Shown here: one piece after another, positions 1-8,446 of the stretch
How the letters are laid out: each line of letters starts with the position of its first letter
Position numbering within the stretch: position 1 is the first letter of the stretch
DNA from: Actinomadura macrotermitis
GTDB taxonomy: Bacteria > Actinomycetota > Actinomycetes > Streptosporangiales > Streptosporangiaceae
Length of the DNA: 64,000 nucleotides
NCBI RefSeq assembly: GCF_009604375.1
Contig: NZ_WEGH01000003.1
Location: 620,001-684,000, forward strand
Direction of reading: 5' to 3'
Notes under the pieces: generated by a model
What the model saw: the letters and a program-made list of their open reading frames with translations, nothing else
Told to the model about the DNA's origin: nothing
Databases searched by the model: none
Program-made: the position numbers and the translations under genes

Positions 1-259
1 GGCCTGAACGACCGACACCGGACTCGGCCCGCTACCGCCAAAATCCGTTCCGTTCCTCCTCGCGGGCCGAGCAGGGCGCATTGACCGCCTGGCAGGTGCG
101 GTGTCGGCGTTCACGTCCAAGCGCACCAGGTGTCACCCAGAGCCGGTTTCAGACGGTGGAACCCAAGGCCAGCGAGGTGTGGCCTCGCCAGTCATAGCGG
201 ACGGTAACCATGGAACAGCAAAGTGGAGTCGCTTATGTCGATCACGTTGAAAGGCGAAT

Positions 260-646
260 GTGTTGAGCGATTCCACCAAAGGCGATGAGATCCGGGGCGG
301 CAGCCCGGACTCGGCGGTCGACCGGGTCGCCGACTTCTACGGGGCCTACATCGACGCGGTCTCCGACGGCACCGACGACCTGGGCAGCGAGCTGCGGGCG
401 CACTACCTCACCGAGGACCTGCGGCAGCGGCTCGCCGCCTGGGAGGAAGCCAACCACGCCGACGGCGTGCTCCGAGCCCAGGACGTTCCCACCCGCTGGG
501 AGGTGCGCTACCACGACTCGGGCGCCGGTCACCTGTTCACCACGGTCACCCTCACCTGGGGCACCGGCCCCGACGCAGGACACACCCGCCTGGCAGTGCA
601 GAGCGACCTCAGCAACAAGCTGATCTCCGACATCGAGGACGGCTGA
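260..646 (+). CDS. Hypothetical protein, 128 aa
   Basis: Family not recognised. The protein is acidic and soluble, without signal peptide or membrane segment. From about residue 18 it reads as a helical stretch (DFYGAYIDAV, then LTEDLRQRLAAWEEAN) followed by a beta-rich C-terminal half (TRWEVRYHDSG, HLFTTVTLTWG), a layout seen in small NTF2-like or DUF3828-like actinomycete proteins; that comparison is tentative. GTG at 260 is taken as the start because an AAAGG stretch lies just upstream; TTG at 263 is possible. Two very short ORFs overlap the start (ATG 210-266, and ATG 235-288, the latter with GGAG 7 nt upstream), so the true start or an upstream peptide is unsettled. Codon use is normal GC-rich from residue 10 onward. 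Confidence 0.6.
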   Translation: MLSDSTKGDEIRGGSPDSAVDRVADFYGAYIDAVSDGTDDLGSELRAHYLTEDLRQRLAAWEEANHADGVLRAQDVPTRWEVRYHDSGAGHLFTTVTLTWGTGPDAGHTRLAVQSDLSNKLISDIEDG

Positions 647-760
647 TCGCCCGGTGGGCCCCGGGCCGGACAGGCCTTAGTGTCCGTCCGGCCCCTCCAA
701 AGCGACGCATGGGGTGCCGGCGAAGCGTGCATTCTCGCCGTCCCTCGCCATGATGGGCCG

Positions 761-1252
761 ATGAGTGATCATCCGAAGCGGACCAGCCCCCCGGCGGAGG
801 GCGACGAGCGCGCCACTCTGGCCGGCTTCCTGCAGTTCCACCGCGAGACCCTGGCCCGCAAGTGCGCCGGGCTGACCGCCGGGCAGCTCAAGCAGCGGGC
901 CGTGCCGCCGTCGAGCCTGTCCCTGCTCGGGCTGGTGCGGCACATGACCCGCGGCGAGCAGGAGTGGTTCGGCAAGGCCCTGGACGGCACCGGCGCCTGG
1001 GCGGACCAGGGCGGCGACGATTTCGACGTCGACGACGTGGACGCCGGCAAGGCCCTGGAGCTGTGGGAGGAGGCCTGCGCCCGCTCCCGCGCCGCGGTGG
1101 AGGCCGCCGAGTCCCTCGACGTCACCGGCCGCGCCTACGACAAGACGCTGTCGCTCCGCTGGATCATCACCCACATGCTCGAGGAGTACGCCCGCCACAA
1201 CGGCCACGCCGACCTGCTCCGCGAACGCATCGACGGCGTCACCGGCGAGTAG
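761..1252 (+). CDS. DinB/DUF664-family protein
   Basis: 163 aa. The pattern of an early basic segment, the GFLQFHRETLARKCAGLT helix, RAVPPSSLSLLGLVRHM and the late HMLEEYARHNGHADLLRE segment is typical of DUF664, the DinB-like four-helix-bundle family of actinomycetes. In this superfamily a metal is held by three histidines; candidates here are H in LVRHM, H in ITHMLEEYARH and H in NGHADLL. The family is linked to thiol-dependent (mycothiol/bacillithiol) transferases, but no substrate can be inferred. ATG at 761 is chosen because the conserved family N-terminus (RTSPPAEGDERATL) begins shortly after; an upstream in-frame GTG at 680 would add 27 unconserved residues. It converges on the reverse gene ending at 1260. 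Confidence 0.85.
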   Translation: MSDHPKRTSPPAEGDERATLAGFLQFHRETLARKCAGLTAGQLKQRAVPPSSLSLLGLVRHMTRGEQEWFGKALDGTGAWADQGGDDFDVDDVDAGKALELWEEACARSRAAVEAAESLDVTGRAYDKTLSLRWIITHMLEEYARHNGHADLLRERIDGVTGE

Positions 1253-1259
1253 GACGCGG

Positions 1260-1622
1260 TCAGCCCCACGCCTGGAACGCGCGGAGCAGATGCTGCGCCT
1301 TCCGGTTCTTCGTCTTGAACCCGCGCAGATCGTTCGCACCGCCGCCCAGCACCAGGAGGTTGTCGCAGCGGAAGCAGAACGCGACCTCCAGGGCGAGCCG
1401 CTCGGCGTCGTAGGCCCTGATCCCGTAACCGGGGAGGAAGCAGCGCGTGAGGCCGCACTCGCTCAGGCCGTCCAGCAGGCCGGTGATCCGCGTGGCCTGC
1501 TCGCCGTGCCACGTTCCGATCACCGCGCCGGGGATGCTCTGCCAGCCGTGCCATCCCTCGTGGTCCTCGATCCTGATGCACTCGATGCGCTGGATCGAGG
1601 ACAGCTCCATACCGAACCGCAT
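1260..1622 (-). CDS. Conserved hypothetical protein, 120 aa
   Basis: No function assigned. The C-terminal half (EVAFCFRCDNLLVLGG, then a basic GFKTKNRKAQHLLRAFQ tail) resembles small actinomycete proteins of unknown role that carry a CxxC-like pair followed by a helical tail; the two Cys here are in FCFRC. The start is either ATG 1622 or ATG 1610; neither has a clear ribosome site. The gene is convergent with the DinB-like gene (7-nt gap) and divergent from the luciferase-like gene starting at 1696, so both could share the 1623-1695 spacer as promoter region. Reality is supported by GC-biased third positions throughout and the family-like Cys segment. Confidence 0.6.
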   Translation of the reverse strand: MRFGMELSSIQRIECIRIEDHEGWHGWQSIPGAVIGTWHGEQATRITGLLDGLSECGLTRCFLPGYGIRAYDAERLALEVAFCFRCDNLLVLGGGANDLRGFKTKNRKAQHLLRAFQAWG

Positions 1623-1695
1623 CGCAGGAGCATGGCATGCGCGCCGGCGCCTCCCGGCAGGGAATCCTCCGCGGTGGGCGGCGTTGGGAACGGGT

Positions 1696-2685
1696 GTGAG
1701 CTCGGTACTGGAAACGACGCGGTTCTCCGTTCTCGACCGGTCGCGGCGGCGGGAGGGGCAGTCCCATCCCGAGGCGCTGCGGGAGACGGTGGCGTTCGCG
1801 CGGGAGATCGAGGCGCTCGGGTATCACCGGTTCTGGGTGTCGGAGCATCACAGCGTGCCGGGCATCGCCGGGTCGGCGCCCACCGTGCTGGCGGCGGCCG
1901 TGGCGGCGGCGACGTCGCGCATCCGGGTCGGGACGGGCGGGGTGATGCTGCCCAACCACCGGCCGCTCGTCGTCGCCGAGCAGTTCGGGGTGCTGGAGGC
2001 GCTGTATCCGGGGCGGATCGACATGGGGCTCGGGCGGTCGGTCGGGTTCACCGGCGGCGTCCGGCGCGCCCTCGGGCATGGCAAGGACGACGCGGACGCC
2101 TTCGCCGGGCAGCTGCGGGAGCTGCTGGGGTTCCTGGAGGGCGGCAACGGCGACGGGGTCCACGCGTGGCCCGCGGAGGGCCTGAAGATCCCGGCCTTCG
2201 TGCTGGCGACCGGCGCCGGGGCCGGCATCGCGGCGGAGCTCGGGCTGCCGCTGGTCGTCGGCGGCCCCGAGGAGCGGATCGTCCCGGCGATCGAGCGGTA
2301 CCGGGCGGACTTCCGGGGCGCCCGTCCGTACGTGGTCGTGTCGGGGACGGTGGCCATCGCCGACAGCAGGCAGGAGGCGCGGGAGATGCTGGTGCCCGAG
2401 GCGTGGGCGTTCGCCCACGCGCGGACGCGCGGCGACTTCCCGCCGCTGCCGCCCGCCGCCGAGATCCGCGCGATGGACATGTCCGAGCGGGAGCGGCGGG
2501 TGTTCGGCGAGTCGATGCGCGGCCAGGTCCACGGCACCGACGACGAGGTCGCCGAGGCGCTGGAAGGACTGATCGAGCGGACCGGCGCCGACGAGTTCCT
2601 GGTGCACACCAGCACCCACGACCGGCGGGCGCGGCTGGAGTCGCACCGCCGGCTGGCCGCCCTGGCCCGGCTTACCGATCGGTAG
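1696..2685 (+). CDS. Luciferase-like flavin-dependent oxidoreductase (MsnO8-type)
   Basis: 329 aa TIM-barrel monooxygenase-like protein of the bacterial luciferase family, group 1. Signs are GYHRFWVSEHHSVPGIAGSAP near residue 45, RIRVGTGGVMLPNH around 75-90, and PGRIDMGLGRS around 115, the standard signature order for flavin-binding LLM enzymes. They use reduced FMN or F420; the cofactor cannot be told from sequence. GTG 1696 is preferred because GGGAA lies 6 nt upstream and the family N-terminus (FSVLDRSRRREGQ) follows; the longer in-frame upstream reading overlaps the reverse gene 1260-1622 and lacks family similarity. Substrate unknown; there is no biosynthetic cluster beside it. Confidence 0.88.
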   Translation: MSSVLETTRFSVLDRSRRREGQSHPEALRETVAFAREIEALGYHRFWVSEHHSVPGIAGSAPTVLAAAVAAATSRIRVGTGGVMLPNHRPLVVAEQFGVLEALYPGRIDMGLGRSVGFTGGVRRALGHGKDDADAFAGQLRELLGFLEGGNGDGVHAWPAEGLKIPAFVLATGAGAGIAAELGLPLVVGGPEERIVPAIERYRADFRGARPYVVVSGTVAIADSRQEAREMLVPEAWAFAHARTRGDFPPLPPAAEIRAMDMSERERRVFGESMRGQVHGTDDEVAEALEGLIERTGADEFLVHTSTHDRRARLESHRRLAALARLTDR

Positions 2686-2706
2686 TTTGGTGTGCGCGGC
2701 ACCGGT

Positions 2707-2712
2707 TAGATT
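2707..2712 (+). promoter_or_regulatory. -10 box, leaderless promoter of esterase gene
   Basis: TAGATT, followed by 7 nt and then ATG 2720. The spacing places transcription start at the A of the start codon; there is no ribosome site. Inferred from position only. Confidence 0.55.
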
Positions 2713-2719
2713 CGGTGCC

Positions 2720-3664
2720 ATGCGGCGACTCCTCCTCCTGGTCCTGGCGATCTCCCTGGCGCTCACGGCATGCCAGACCGACGAAGGCGGCGGCAAGCCC
2801 GGCAAGACCGGTAAGAGCGGGAAGCGGCCGGAGACGGTGGCGGGCATCCCGACCGCCGCCGGCACCCACAAGCAGAAACTGGACGTCGGGACGGTCGGGC
2901 ACCGCGAGTACCTGCTGCACGTCCCGCCGAAGCTGGCGGACGGCACGTGGCGGGACGGCAAGCCCGCCAAGCCGCTGCCGCTCGTCCTCGCCTTGCACGG
3001 CGGCCTCGCCAACATGCAGAAGATGGAGCAGCTCACCGGCTTCGACGGCCTGTCCGACGACAAGGGCTTCCTGGTCGCCTACCCCGACGGCTTCATGACC
3101 ACCTGGAACGCCGGCGACTGCTGCGGCGCCGCCAAGTTCGGCAACATCAAGGACGTCGACTTCCTGAGCAGGCTGATCGACAAGCTGACCGACAGCGGGC
3201 TGGCCGACTCGCGGCGCGTCTATGTGACCGGGTTCTCCAACGGCGCCGGGATGGCCTACCGGATGGCGTGCGAGAAGCCGGAGAAGGTCGCGGCGATCGG
3301 CGTGGTGGAGGGCTCGCTGGTCACCAAGTGCGACCCGGGCCGGCCCGTCTCGGCGATGATCTTCCATGGCACCGCCGACACCAACGTCCCGATCAACGGC
3401 GGCGGTCGCCGCGACATCAACGACTCGCGGCCGTTCCCGCCGGTCCGCGACGCGGTGGAGTTCTGGCGCAGGCTCGGCAGACTGCCCGAGCCGAAGCAGA
3501 AGGTGCGCGCGCTGAGCAGCGGCACCGACTGCACCGCGACGGGCAAGGGGGACGGCGGGACCGAGGTCGCCTACTGCCGGGTCGAGGGCGGGCGGCACCA
3601 GTGGCCGAAGGGCGCGAGCACGACACTCTGGGACTTCTTCGCCGCGCACCCGCAGTCCCGCTAG
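2720..3664 (+). CDS. Secreted lipoprotein esterase, LpqC/PHB-depolymerase-like
   Basis: 314 aa alpha/beta hydrolase of the esterase PHB/feruloyl-esterase (LpqC) family, anchored outside the membrane. Residues 1-18 form a lipoprotein signal ending in lipobox LTAC (Cys18), then a flexible Gly/Lys-rich linker to about residue 35. The oxyanion-type ALHGG motif is near residue 91. The catalytic triad is visible as Ser173 in GFSNGAG, Asp220 in HGTADTNVP and His293 in GGRHQWP. Several Cys pairs (DCC, residues about 133-134; DCTA; AYCRV) may form disulfides, fitting export. The family cleaves short polyester or feruloyl-type ester bonds; actual substrate unknown. The start is set by a leaderless -10 box 7 nt before ATG 2720. 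Confidence 0.85.
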   Translation: MRRLLLLVLAISLALTACQTDEGGGKPGKTGKSGKRPETVAGIPTAAGTHKQKLDVGTVGHREYLLHVPPKLADGTWRDGKPAKPLPLVLALHGGLANMQKMEQLTGFDGLSDDKGFLVAYPDGFMTTWNAGDCCGAAKFGNIKDVDFLSRLIDKLTDSGLADSRRVYVTGFSNGAGMAYRMACEKPEKVAAIGVVEGSLVTKCDPGRPVSAMIFHGTADTNVPINGGGRRDINDSRPFPPVRDAVEFWRRLGRLPEPKQKVRALSSGTDCTATGKGDGGTEVAYCRVEGGRHQWPKGASTTLWDFFAAHPQSR

Positions 3665-3712
3665 TATGTGAATGCTTTTCATGTTAAGGGATTTTGTGGC
3701 ACCCTGGACCCT

Positions 3713-4897
3713 ATGAACCTCCGGGACCGTTACGACGCCGCCACCGCCGCCCTCGAGGCGCCCTTCGCCGTGGTCGACATGGCGGCGCTGCGCGCCAACG
3801 CCGAGGCCATGGTGGCCCGCGCCGCCGGCAAGCCCATCCGGGTGGCCAGCAAGTCGGTGCGCTGCCGTGCGCTGCTGGAGGACATCCTGGCCATGGACGG
3901 GTTCGCCGGCATCATGGCGTTCACCCTCCCCGAGGCGCTCTGGCTGGCCCGCGCGGGCGTCAGCGACGACATCCTGGTCGCCTACCCGACCGCCGACCGC
4001 ACCGCGATCGCCGAGCTGGCCGCCGACCCCGCCGCCGCGGCCGCGATCACCCTGATGGTCGACTCCCCCGCGCACCTGGACCTGATCGAGGCCGCCGCCG
4101 GCGGCGCCCGCATCCGCGTCTGCGTGGACATCGACGCCTCCTACCGGCCGCTCGCCGGAAAGGTGCGGATCGGCGCGCTGCGCTCCCCGCTGCGCACCCC
4201 CGCGCAGGTCCGCGGCCTGGCCGAGCTGATCGCCAAGCGGCCCGGGCTGCACCTGGCCGGGCTGATGGCCTACGAGTCGCAGATCGCCGGCGTCGGCGAC
4301 ACCCCGCCCGGCAAGCCCGCGATGGGCCGCGTCATCCGCGCCATGCAGCAGCGCTCCCGGCTGGAGATCGCCCGCCGCCGCGCCGCGATCGTGCGGGCCG
4401 TCACCGAGGTCGCCGAGCTGGAGTTCGTCAACGGCGGCGGCACCGGCAGCATCGAGAAGACCGTCGCCGAGCGCGCCGTCACCGAGGTCGCCGCCGGGTC
4501 GGGCTTCTACCAGCCGCACCTGTTCGACTACTACTCCAACTTCTCCGGCCGCCCCGCCGCGCTGTTCGCGCTGCCGGTCGTGCGCCGCCCCGGCCCCGGC
4601 GTGGCGACCTGCCTCGGCGGCGGCTACCTGGCCTCGGGCCCCGCCGACAGCATCCGGCTGCCGCAGCCCTACCTGCCGACCGGGCTGTCCTTCGACGCCA
4701 ACGAGGGCGCGGGCGAGGTGCAGACGCCGCTGCTCGGCCCGCCCGCCGACCTGCTCGGCATCGGCGACCGCGTCTGGTTCCGGCACACCAAGGCCGGTGA
4801 GCTGTGCGAGCGCTTCGACGCGCTGCACCTGATCGAGGACGACCGGGTGGCGCGCACCGTGCCGACCTACCGCGGCGAGGGCAAGACGTTCCTTTAA
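3713..4897 (+). CDS. PLP-dependent amino acid deaminase/aldolase (alanine racemase fold)
   Basis: 394 aa protein of the fold-type III PLP family that includes D-threonine aldolase and D-serine dehydratase. PLP-binding lysine is Lys47 in RVASKSVRC. A barrel with GIMAFTLPEAL and the glycine-rich NGGGTGS phosphate-binding loop near residue 240 follow; the C-terminal third is the beta domain carrying the likely metal/His-Cys region (GDRVWFRHTKAGELCERF). Actinomycete relatives are annotated as amino acid deaminase/aldolase; the substrate is not known. ATG 3713 follows an AT-rich spacer (3665-3712) that probably holds the promoter. It precedes the SIMPL-PfkB-GH4 run by 52 nt, but that run has its own promoter. 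Confidence 0.82.
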   Translation: MNLRDRYDAATAALEAPFAVVDMAALRANAEAMVARAAGKPIRVASKSVRCRALLEDILAMDGFAGIMAFTLPEALWLARAGVSDDILVAYPTADRTAIAELAADPAAAAAITLMVDSPAHLDLIEAAAGGARIRVCVDIDASYRPLAGKVRIGALRSPLRTPAQVRGLAELIAKRPGLHLAGLMAYESQIAGVGDTPPGKPAMGRVIRAMQQRSRLEIARRRAAIVRAVTEVAELEFVNGGGTGSIEKTVAERAVTEVAAGSGFYQPHLFDYYSNFSGRPAALFALPVVRRPGPGVATCLGGGYLASGPADSIRLPQPYLPTGLSFDANEGAGEVQTPLLGPPADLLGIGDRVWFRHTKAGELCERFDALHLIEDDRVARTVPTYRGEGKTFL

Positions 4898-4937
4898 CAG
4901 GTCCGACGGCCCTTTACCGGTTCAGTGCCGGACCGGT

Positions 4938-4943
4938 TAGGTT
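4938..4943 (+). promoter_or_regulatory. -10 box, leaderless promoter of SIMPL gene
   Basis: TAGGTT, 6 nt before ATG 4950, with TTTACC about 19 nt upstream as a possible -35. It would drive the three-gene run 4950-7965. Confidence 0.55.
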
Positions 4944-4949
4944 GACCCT

Positions 4950-5621
4950 ATGACCGACGCCCCGGTGATCAGTGTGCGCGGCGAGGCCGTCCTGGAGGCC
5001 GAACCCGAGATCGCGCGCGTGTCCGTGCAGGTCCAGTCGCAGGAGGGCGACCGCCGCAAGGCGCTGGACGGCCTGGTCGCGCGCAACGCCGCGTGCCTGG
5101 ACCTGGTCCGCTCCTACGGCGAGGCGGTCGAGCGGGTGGAGACCGGCGGGCTGTCGGTCGTCCCGCTGCTGAAGTACCGGCGCCGCGAAGGCGACATCCG
5201 CGCCTACCAGGGCACCGCCTGGATCAAGCTGACGGTCGCCGACTTCACCGTCCTCGGCGAGCTGCTCACCCGGCTCGGCGACCTGGAACGCGCCAGCGTG
5301 CTCGGCCCCGAGTGGGCGCTGCGCCCCGGCAGCGATGTGTACGAGCGCGCCGCGCGCCAGGCGGTGCACGAGGCCGTCGCCCGCGCCCGCGGCTACGCGG
5401 GCGCCCTCGGCTGCCGCCTCACCGGCCTGATCGAGCTGTCCGACGAGGGGCTCGGCGCGTCCGACGGCATGCCGCAGCCCATGCTGGTGCGGGGGTTCGC
5501 CGGCGCGGCCGAGGCCGGCGACGGCCCCGAGACGCTCGCGCTGGAGCCCGAGACCCAGACCGTCCGGGCCGCCGTCGAGGCGCGCTTCACCGTCACCGCC
5601 CCCGACCTGGACCCCAGATGA
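4950..5621 (+). CDS. SIMPL (DUF541) domain protein
   Basis: 223 aa. The protein begins directly with the SIMPL core (ISVRGEAVLEAEPEIARVSVQVQSQ), which is followed by the regular alternation of strands and helices of the family and a closing RAAVEARFTVTA strand. Most DUF541 proteins are exported; this one has no signal peptide, so it is likely cytoplasmic. Functions suggested for the family (oxidative-stress protection, binding of a signalling partner) are not specific enough to assign here. The gene overlaps the next kinase gene by 4 nt (ATGA), implying translational coupling, so its product probably serves the sugar-kinase/glycosidase pathway or is merely co-expressed with it. Confidence 0.85.
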   Translation: MTDAPVISVRGEAVLEAEPEIARVSVQVQSQEGDRRKALDGLVARNAACLDLVRSYGEAVERVETGGLSVVPLLKYRRREGDIRAYQGTAWIKLTVADFTVLGELLTRLGDLERASVLGPEWALRPGSDVYERAARQAVHEAVARARGYAGALGCRLTGLIELSDEGLGASDGMPQPMLVRGFAGAAEAGDGPETLALEPETQTVRAAVEARFTVTAPDLDPR

Positions 5622-6688
5622 CCTCCTTCGCCGACCCCTGCGACGGCGACCGCCCCCACCTGGGCGGACCCGAGCGCGGCCTGGACGTGTTCCTGACCGG
5701 CCAGGTCTTCATGGACATGATCTTCACCGGGCTGCCCGGGCTGCCGCCGCCCGGCACCGAGCTGGTCACCGACGGCCTCGGCTCGGCGCCCGGCGGCATC
5801 GCCAACATCGCCGTCGCGATGAGCCGGCTCGGCCTGCGCACCGGCCTGGCCGCCGCGTTCGGCGACGACCTGTTCGGCTCCTACCTGTGGCGCACCCTGG
5901 CCGAGCAGGAGGACGTGGACCTGCGCTGGTCGCGGCGGCTGCCGTCGTGGCCGACGCCGGTCACGGTCTCGCTCGCCTACGCCAGCGACCGCAGCATGGT
6001 CACCTACACCCGGCCGCCGCCGCCGGAGGCCGCCGAGCTGGTCGCCGTCCCGCCGCGCGCCGCGACCTGCTTCGTCGACATCGACCGGCCCGTCCCGCCG
6101 TGGGCGCTGGCGATGCGGCGCGCGGGCGGCCTGGTCTTCGCCGACCTCGGCTGGGACCCGACCGAGACCTGGTCCTCGGACGTGCTGGACCGGCTCGCGC
6201 ACGTGGACGTGTTCCTGCCGAACGCCGTCGAGGCCATGGCCTACACCCGCACCGGCACCCCCGAGGAGGCGCTGACCGCGCTGTCGGCGCGGGTCCCGGT
6301 CGTGGTGGTCAAGCAGGGCGCGCGCGGCGCCATCGCGATCGACGCCGGCACCGGCGAGCGCGCCGCCGCGCCCGCGCTGCCGGTCGAGGCGCTCGACCCG
6401 ACCGGCGCCGGCGACGTGTTCGCCGCCGGGTTCGTCTACGGGACGCTCGCGGGCTGGCCGCTGGAGCAGCGGCTGCGGTTCGCCAACCTGTGCGCGGGCC
6501 TGTCGGTGCGCCACCACAGCGGCTCGCTCGGCGCGCCGTGCTGGGGCGAGATCGCGGCGTTCGGCGAGTCCGGCGAGGTGCCCGCGGAGGTCCTGGCCGA
6601 GTACGCCTTCGTCGTCCCGCACATCCCCGAGGCCGAGGTCGGCCGCGGCGCCGACTCGGTCACCCGGGCCCAGCCCACGCTGCGTTAG
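5618..6688 (+). CDS. PfkB-family carbohydrate kinase
   Basis: 356 aa ribokinase-like sugar or nucleoside kinase. The N-terminal signature GGIANIAVAMSRLGLRTGLAAAFGDD lies near residues 50-75 and the C-terminal signature DPTGAGDVFAAGF at about 260-272, with the catalytic base Asp in GAGD near residue 265. There is a roughly 22-residue N-terminal lead before the first core strand (LDVFLTGQVFMDM). ATG 5618 overlaps the stop of the SIMPL gene, and the GH4 gene follows after 8 nt, so the three are one operon. The likely role is phosphorylating a sugar or glycoside handled by the GH4 enzyme; the substrate cannot be read from sequence. Confidence 0.87.
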   Translation: MTSFADPCDGDRPHLGGPERGLDVFLTGQVFMDMIFTGLPGLPPPGTELVTDGLGSAPGGIANIAVAMSRLGLRTGLAAAFGDDLFGSYLWRTLAEQEDVDLRWSRRLPSWPTPVTVSLAYASDRSMVTYTRPPPPEAAELVAVPPRAATCFVDIDRPVPPWALAMRRAGGLVFADLGWDPTETWSSDVLDRLAHVDVFLPNAVEAMAYTRTGTPEEALTALSARVPVVVVKQGARGAIAIDAGTGERAAAPALPVEALDPTGAGDVFAAGFVYGTLAGWPLEQRLRFANLCAGLSVRHHSGSLGAPCWGEIAAFGESGEVPAEVLAEYAFVVPHIPEAEVGRGADSVTRAQPTLR

Positions 6689-6696
6689 GAGAAGCC

Positions 6697-7965
6697 GTGA
6701 AGATCGCGATCGTGGGGGCGGGCAGCGGCTACATGCCCGGCGTGATCCGGGGCCTGCTGCACCGCGCCAGCGACCTGGCCGGCGCGGAGATCGCCTGCTA
6801 CGACGTCGACGCCGCGCACCTGGAGGTCATGACGCGGCTGGCGGCGCGCATGTTCGCCGCCCGCTCCGCCGCGTTCACCGTCACCGCGCACGCCGAGCTG
6901 AAGCCCGCCCTCGACGGCGCCGACTACATCTTCACCACCTTCCGTCCCGGCGGCCTCACCGCCCGGCACCTGGACGAGTCGATCCCGCTGCGCCACGGCG
7001 TGGTGGGCCAGGAGACCGCCGGGCCGGGCGGGTTCCTGATGGCGCTGCGCTCGGTCCCGGTGCTGCTGGAGGTCGCCGCGCTCGCCGGGGACGCCTGGAT
7101 CGTCAACTACACCAACCCCACCAACATCGTCACCGACGCCGTCGCCCGCTACACCGGCGCCCGCGTCATCGGCCTGTGCGACCAGCACGTCGGCGACACC
7201 GAGATGTGGGCCGAGCTGCTCGGGCTGCCCTTCGAGCGGCTGGAGGCCGACTGGATCGGGCTGAACCACGCCACCTGGGCCGAACGCGTCCGCCTCGACG
7301 GCGTCGAGCTCGACCTGCCCGCCCTGCTGGAGGACCTGCAGATTCCGGGCGGCGGCGCCACGCCCTGGCGCGACCCGACGCGGATGGCCGAGCTCGCCAA
7401 GGTCCTCGGCTTCCTGCCGAACTCCTACGCCAAGTACTACTTCTTCCACGACGAGGTCGTCGCCGAGCTGCGCGCCAAGGGCACCACCCGCGCCGAGGAC
7501 ATCCTGGCGATGCTCCCGGCCTACTACGACCAGGTCACCGCCGAGTCGGTCAAGGACGACCCCGACCCGAGCCGCGAGCGCGGCGGCGGCGAGCACGGCG
7601 AGTTCGCCGTCGACACCATCTGCGCCCTGGCCGGCGACGAGCGGCGCCGGATGATCGTCAACGTGCGCAACAACGGCGCGATCTCGTCCCTGGAGGACGA
7701 CGCGATCGTGGAGGTGCCGGCCCTGGTCGGCCGGGCCGGCCCGGTGCCGCTCACCATGGGCGCGCTGCCCCGGCCCGTCCGCGGCCTCACCCAGGCGATC
7801 CACGAGTACGAGCGGCTCGCCGCCGACGCCGCCGTCACCGGCGACCGCCGCACCGCGCTGCAGGCGCTGCTCGCGCACCCGTTCGTCCGCAGCAAGCACA
7901 CCGCGCAGAAGATCCTGGACGAGGGCCTGGCCGCGCACCGCGACCACCTGCCGCAGTTCCGCTGA
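6697..7965 (+). CDS. Glycoside hydrolase family 4 (6-phospho-beta-glucosidase-like)
   Basis: 422 aa. GH4 enzymes use NAD+ and a divalent metal to cleave glycosides by an oxidation-elimination mechanism. The NAD-binding loop GAGSGYMPG is at residues 7-15; the family motifs NYTNPTN (about 135) and GLCDQHVGD (about 155-163) follow, then GLNHATW (about 188), which contributes metal and substrate contacts. GH4 members commonly act on 6-phospho-glycosides, which fits the coupled PfkB kinase, yet no phosphotransferase system is in the window, so the phosphate may be added by that kinase. GTG 6697 has an AGGAG site 4-8 nt upstream. A bidirectional hairpin at 7983-8010 ends the operon. Confidence 0.86.
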   Translation: MKIAIVGAGSGYMPGVIRGLLHRASDLAGAEIACYDVDAAHLEVMTRLAARMFAARSAAFTVTAHAELKPALDGADYIFTTFRPGGLTARHLDESIPLRHGVVGQETAGPGGFLMALRSVPVLLEVAALAGDAWIVNYTNPTNIVTDAVARYTGARVIGLCDQHVGDTEMWAELLGLPFERLEADWIGLNHATWAERVRLDGVELDLPALLEDLQIPGGGATPWRDPTRMAELAKVLGFLPNSYAKYYFFHDEVVAELRAKGTTRAEDILAMLPAYYDQVTAESVKDDPDPSRERGGGEHGEFAVDTICALAGDERRRMIVNVRNNGAISSLEDDAIVEVPALVGRAGPVPLTMGALPRPVRGLTQAIHEYERLAADAAVTGDRRTALQALLAHPFVRSKHTAQKILDEGLAAHRDHLPQFR

Positions 7966-7982
7966 GCCCGGGAAAAGGAGCA

Positions 7983-8010
7983 GGCGCCGACCCCGAGGGG
8001 GATCGGCGCC
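7983..8010. terminator. Hairpin between convergent genes
   Basis: GGCGCCGA (7983-7990) pairs with TCGGCGCC (8003-8010); the 12-nt centre is C/G-rich and can extend the stem. It sits between the GH4 stop and the stop of the convergent DUF3618 gene. Confidence 0.55.
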
Positions 8011-8026
8011 GGCGGTGTGCGCGGGT

Positions 8027-8326
8027 TCAGCGGCGGCGGCGCCGCCAGAGGACCAGCGCCGTCAGCGCGACGACCGCGACGGCGCCGGCCAGCACGACCC
8101 GCTGGTCGATCTCGCCCGGCTCGCCGTCCTCGCCGGGCGGCGCGATCGTGGTCTTCACCGTCCGGACGACCTGGTCGGCCTCTTCCTTCAGCCGTTCGGC
8201 GCCCCGGTGCGCGACGTTGCGGGGGTTCACCCGGTCCGCCAGCTCGTCGATGGCGCGCGCCAGCTCCGCACGGGCGCGCACGATCTCCCGCTCCAGCGCC
8301 TCCGGGTCGCGGGACCTGTCAGCCAT
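8027..8326 (-). CDS. DUF3618 small membrane protein
   Basis: 99 aa. The N-terminal half has the DUF3618 pattern (DPEALEREIVRARAELARAIDELADRVNPRN), an amphipathic helical segment; a single membrane helix (VVLAGAVAVVALTALVLW, about 77-94) is followed by a basic RRRRR cap, predicting a cytoplasmic short tail and most of the chain on the other side or at the membrane face. These proteins often lie near phage-shock or envelope-stress genes in actinomycetes; here the divergent neighbour is a peroxiredoxin, with the intervening 120 nt serving as promoter region for both. Confidence 0.82.
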   Translation of the reverse strand: MADRSRDPEALEREIVRARAELARAIDELADRVNPRNVAHRGAERLKEEADQVVRTVKTTIAPPGEDGEPGEIDQRVVLAGAVAVVALTALVLWRRRRR

Positions 8327-8409
8327 GCCGTGTTCCTATCGCTCAGCGACGCATGATCCGAACAGTGTGTCAGGTCCCGCCGCCGCGCGCTGGCCGCACC
8401 CCCGGGCGG

Positions 8410-8415
8410 TAGGTT
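8410..8415 (+). promoter_or_regulatory. -10 box of bcp
   Basis: TAGGTT; unlike the leaderless cases it is followed by a short leader with AAAGG at 8434-8438 before GTG 8447. Confidence 0.4.
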
Positions 8416-8446
8416 GGTGGCGACCACTCCACGAAAGGCGGAACAG

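Noticed and set aside
1135..3063. Very long reverse-strand reading of over 600 codons across several genes
   Set aside because: It is Arg/Pro/His-rich antisense translation typical of GC-rich DNA, and overlaps three well-supported genes.
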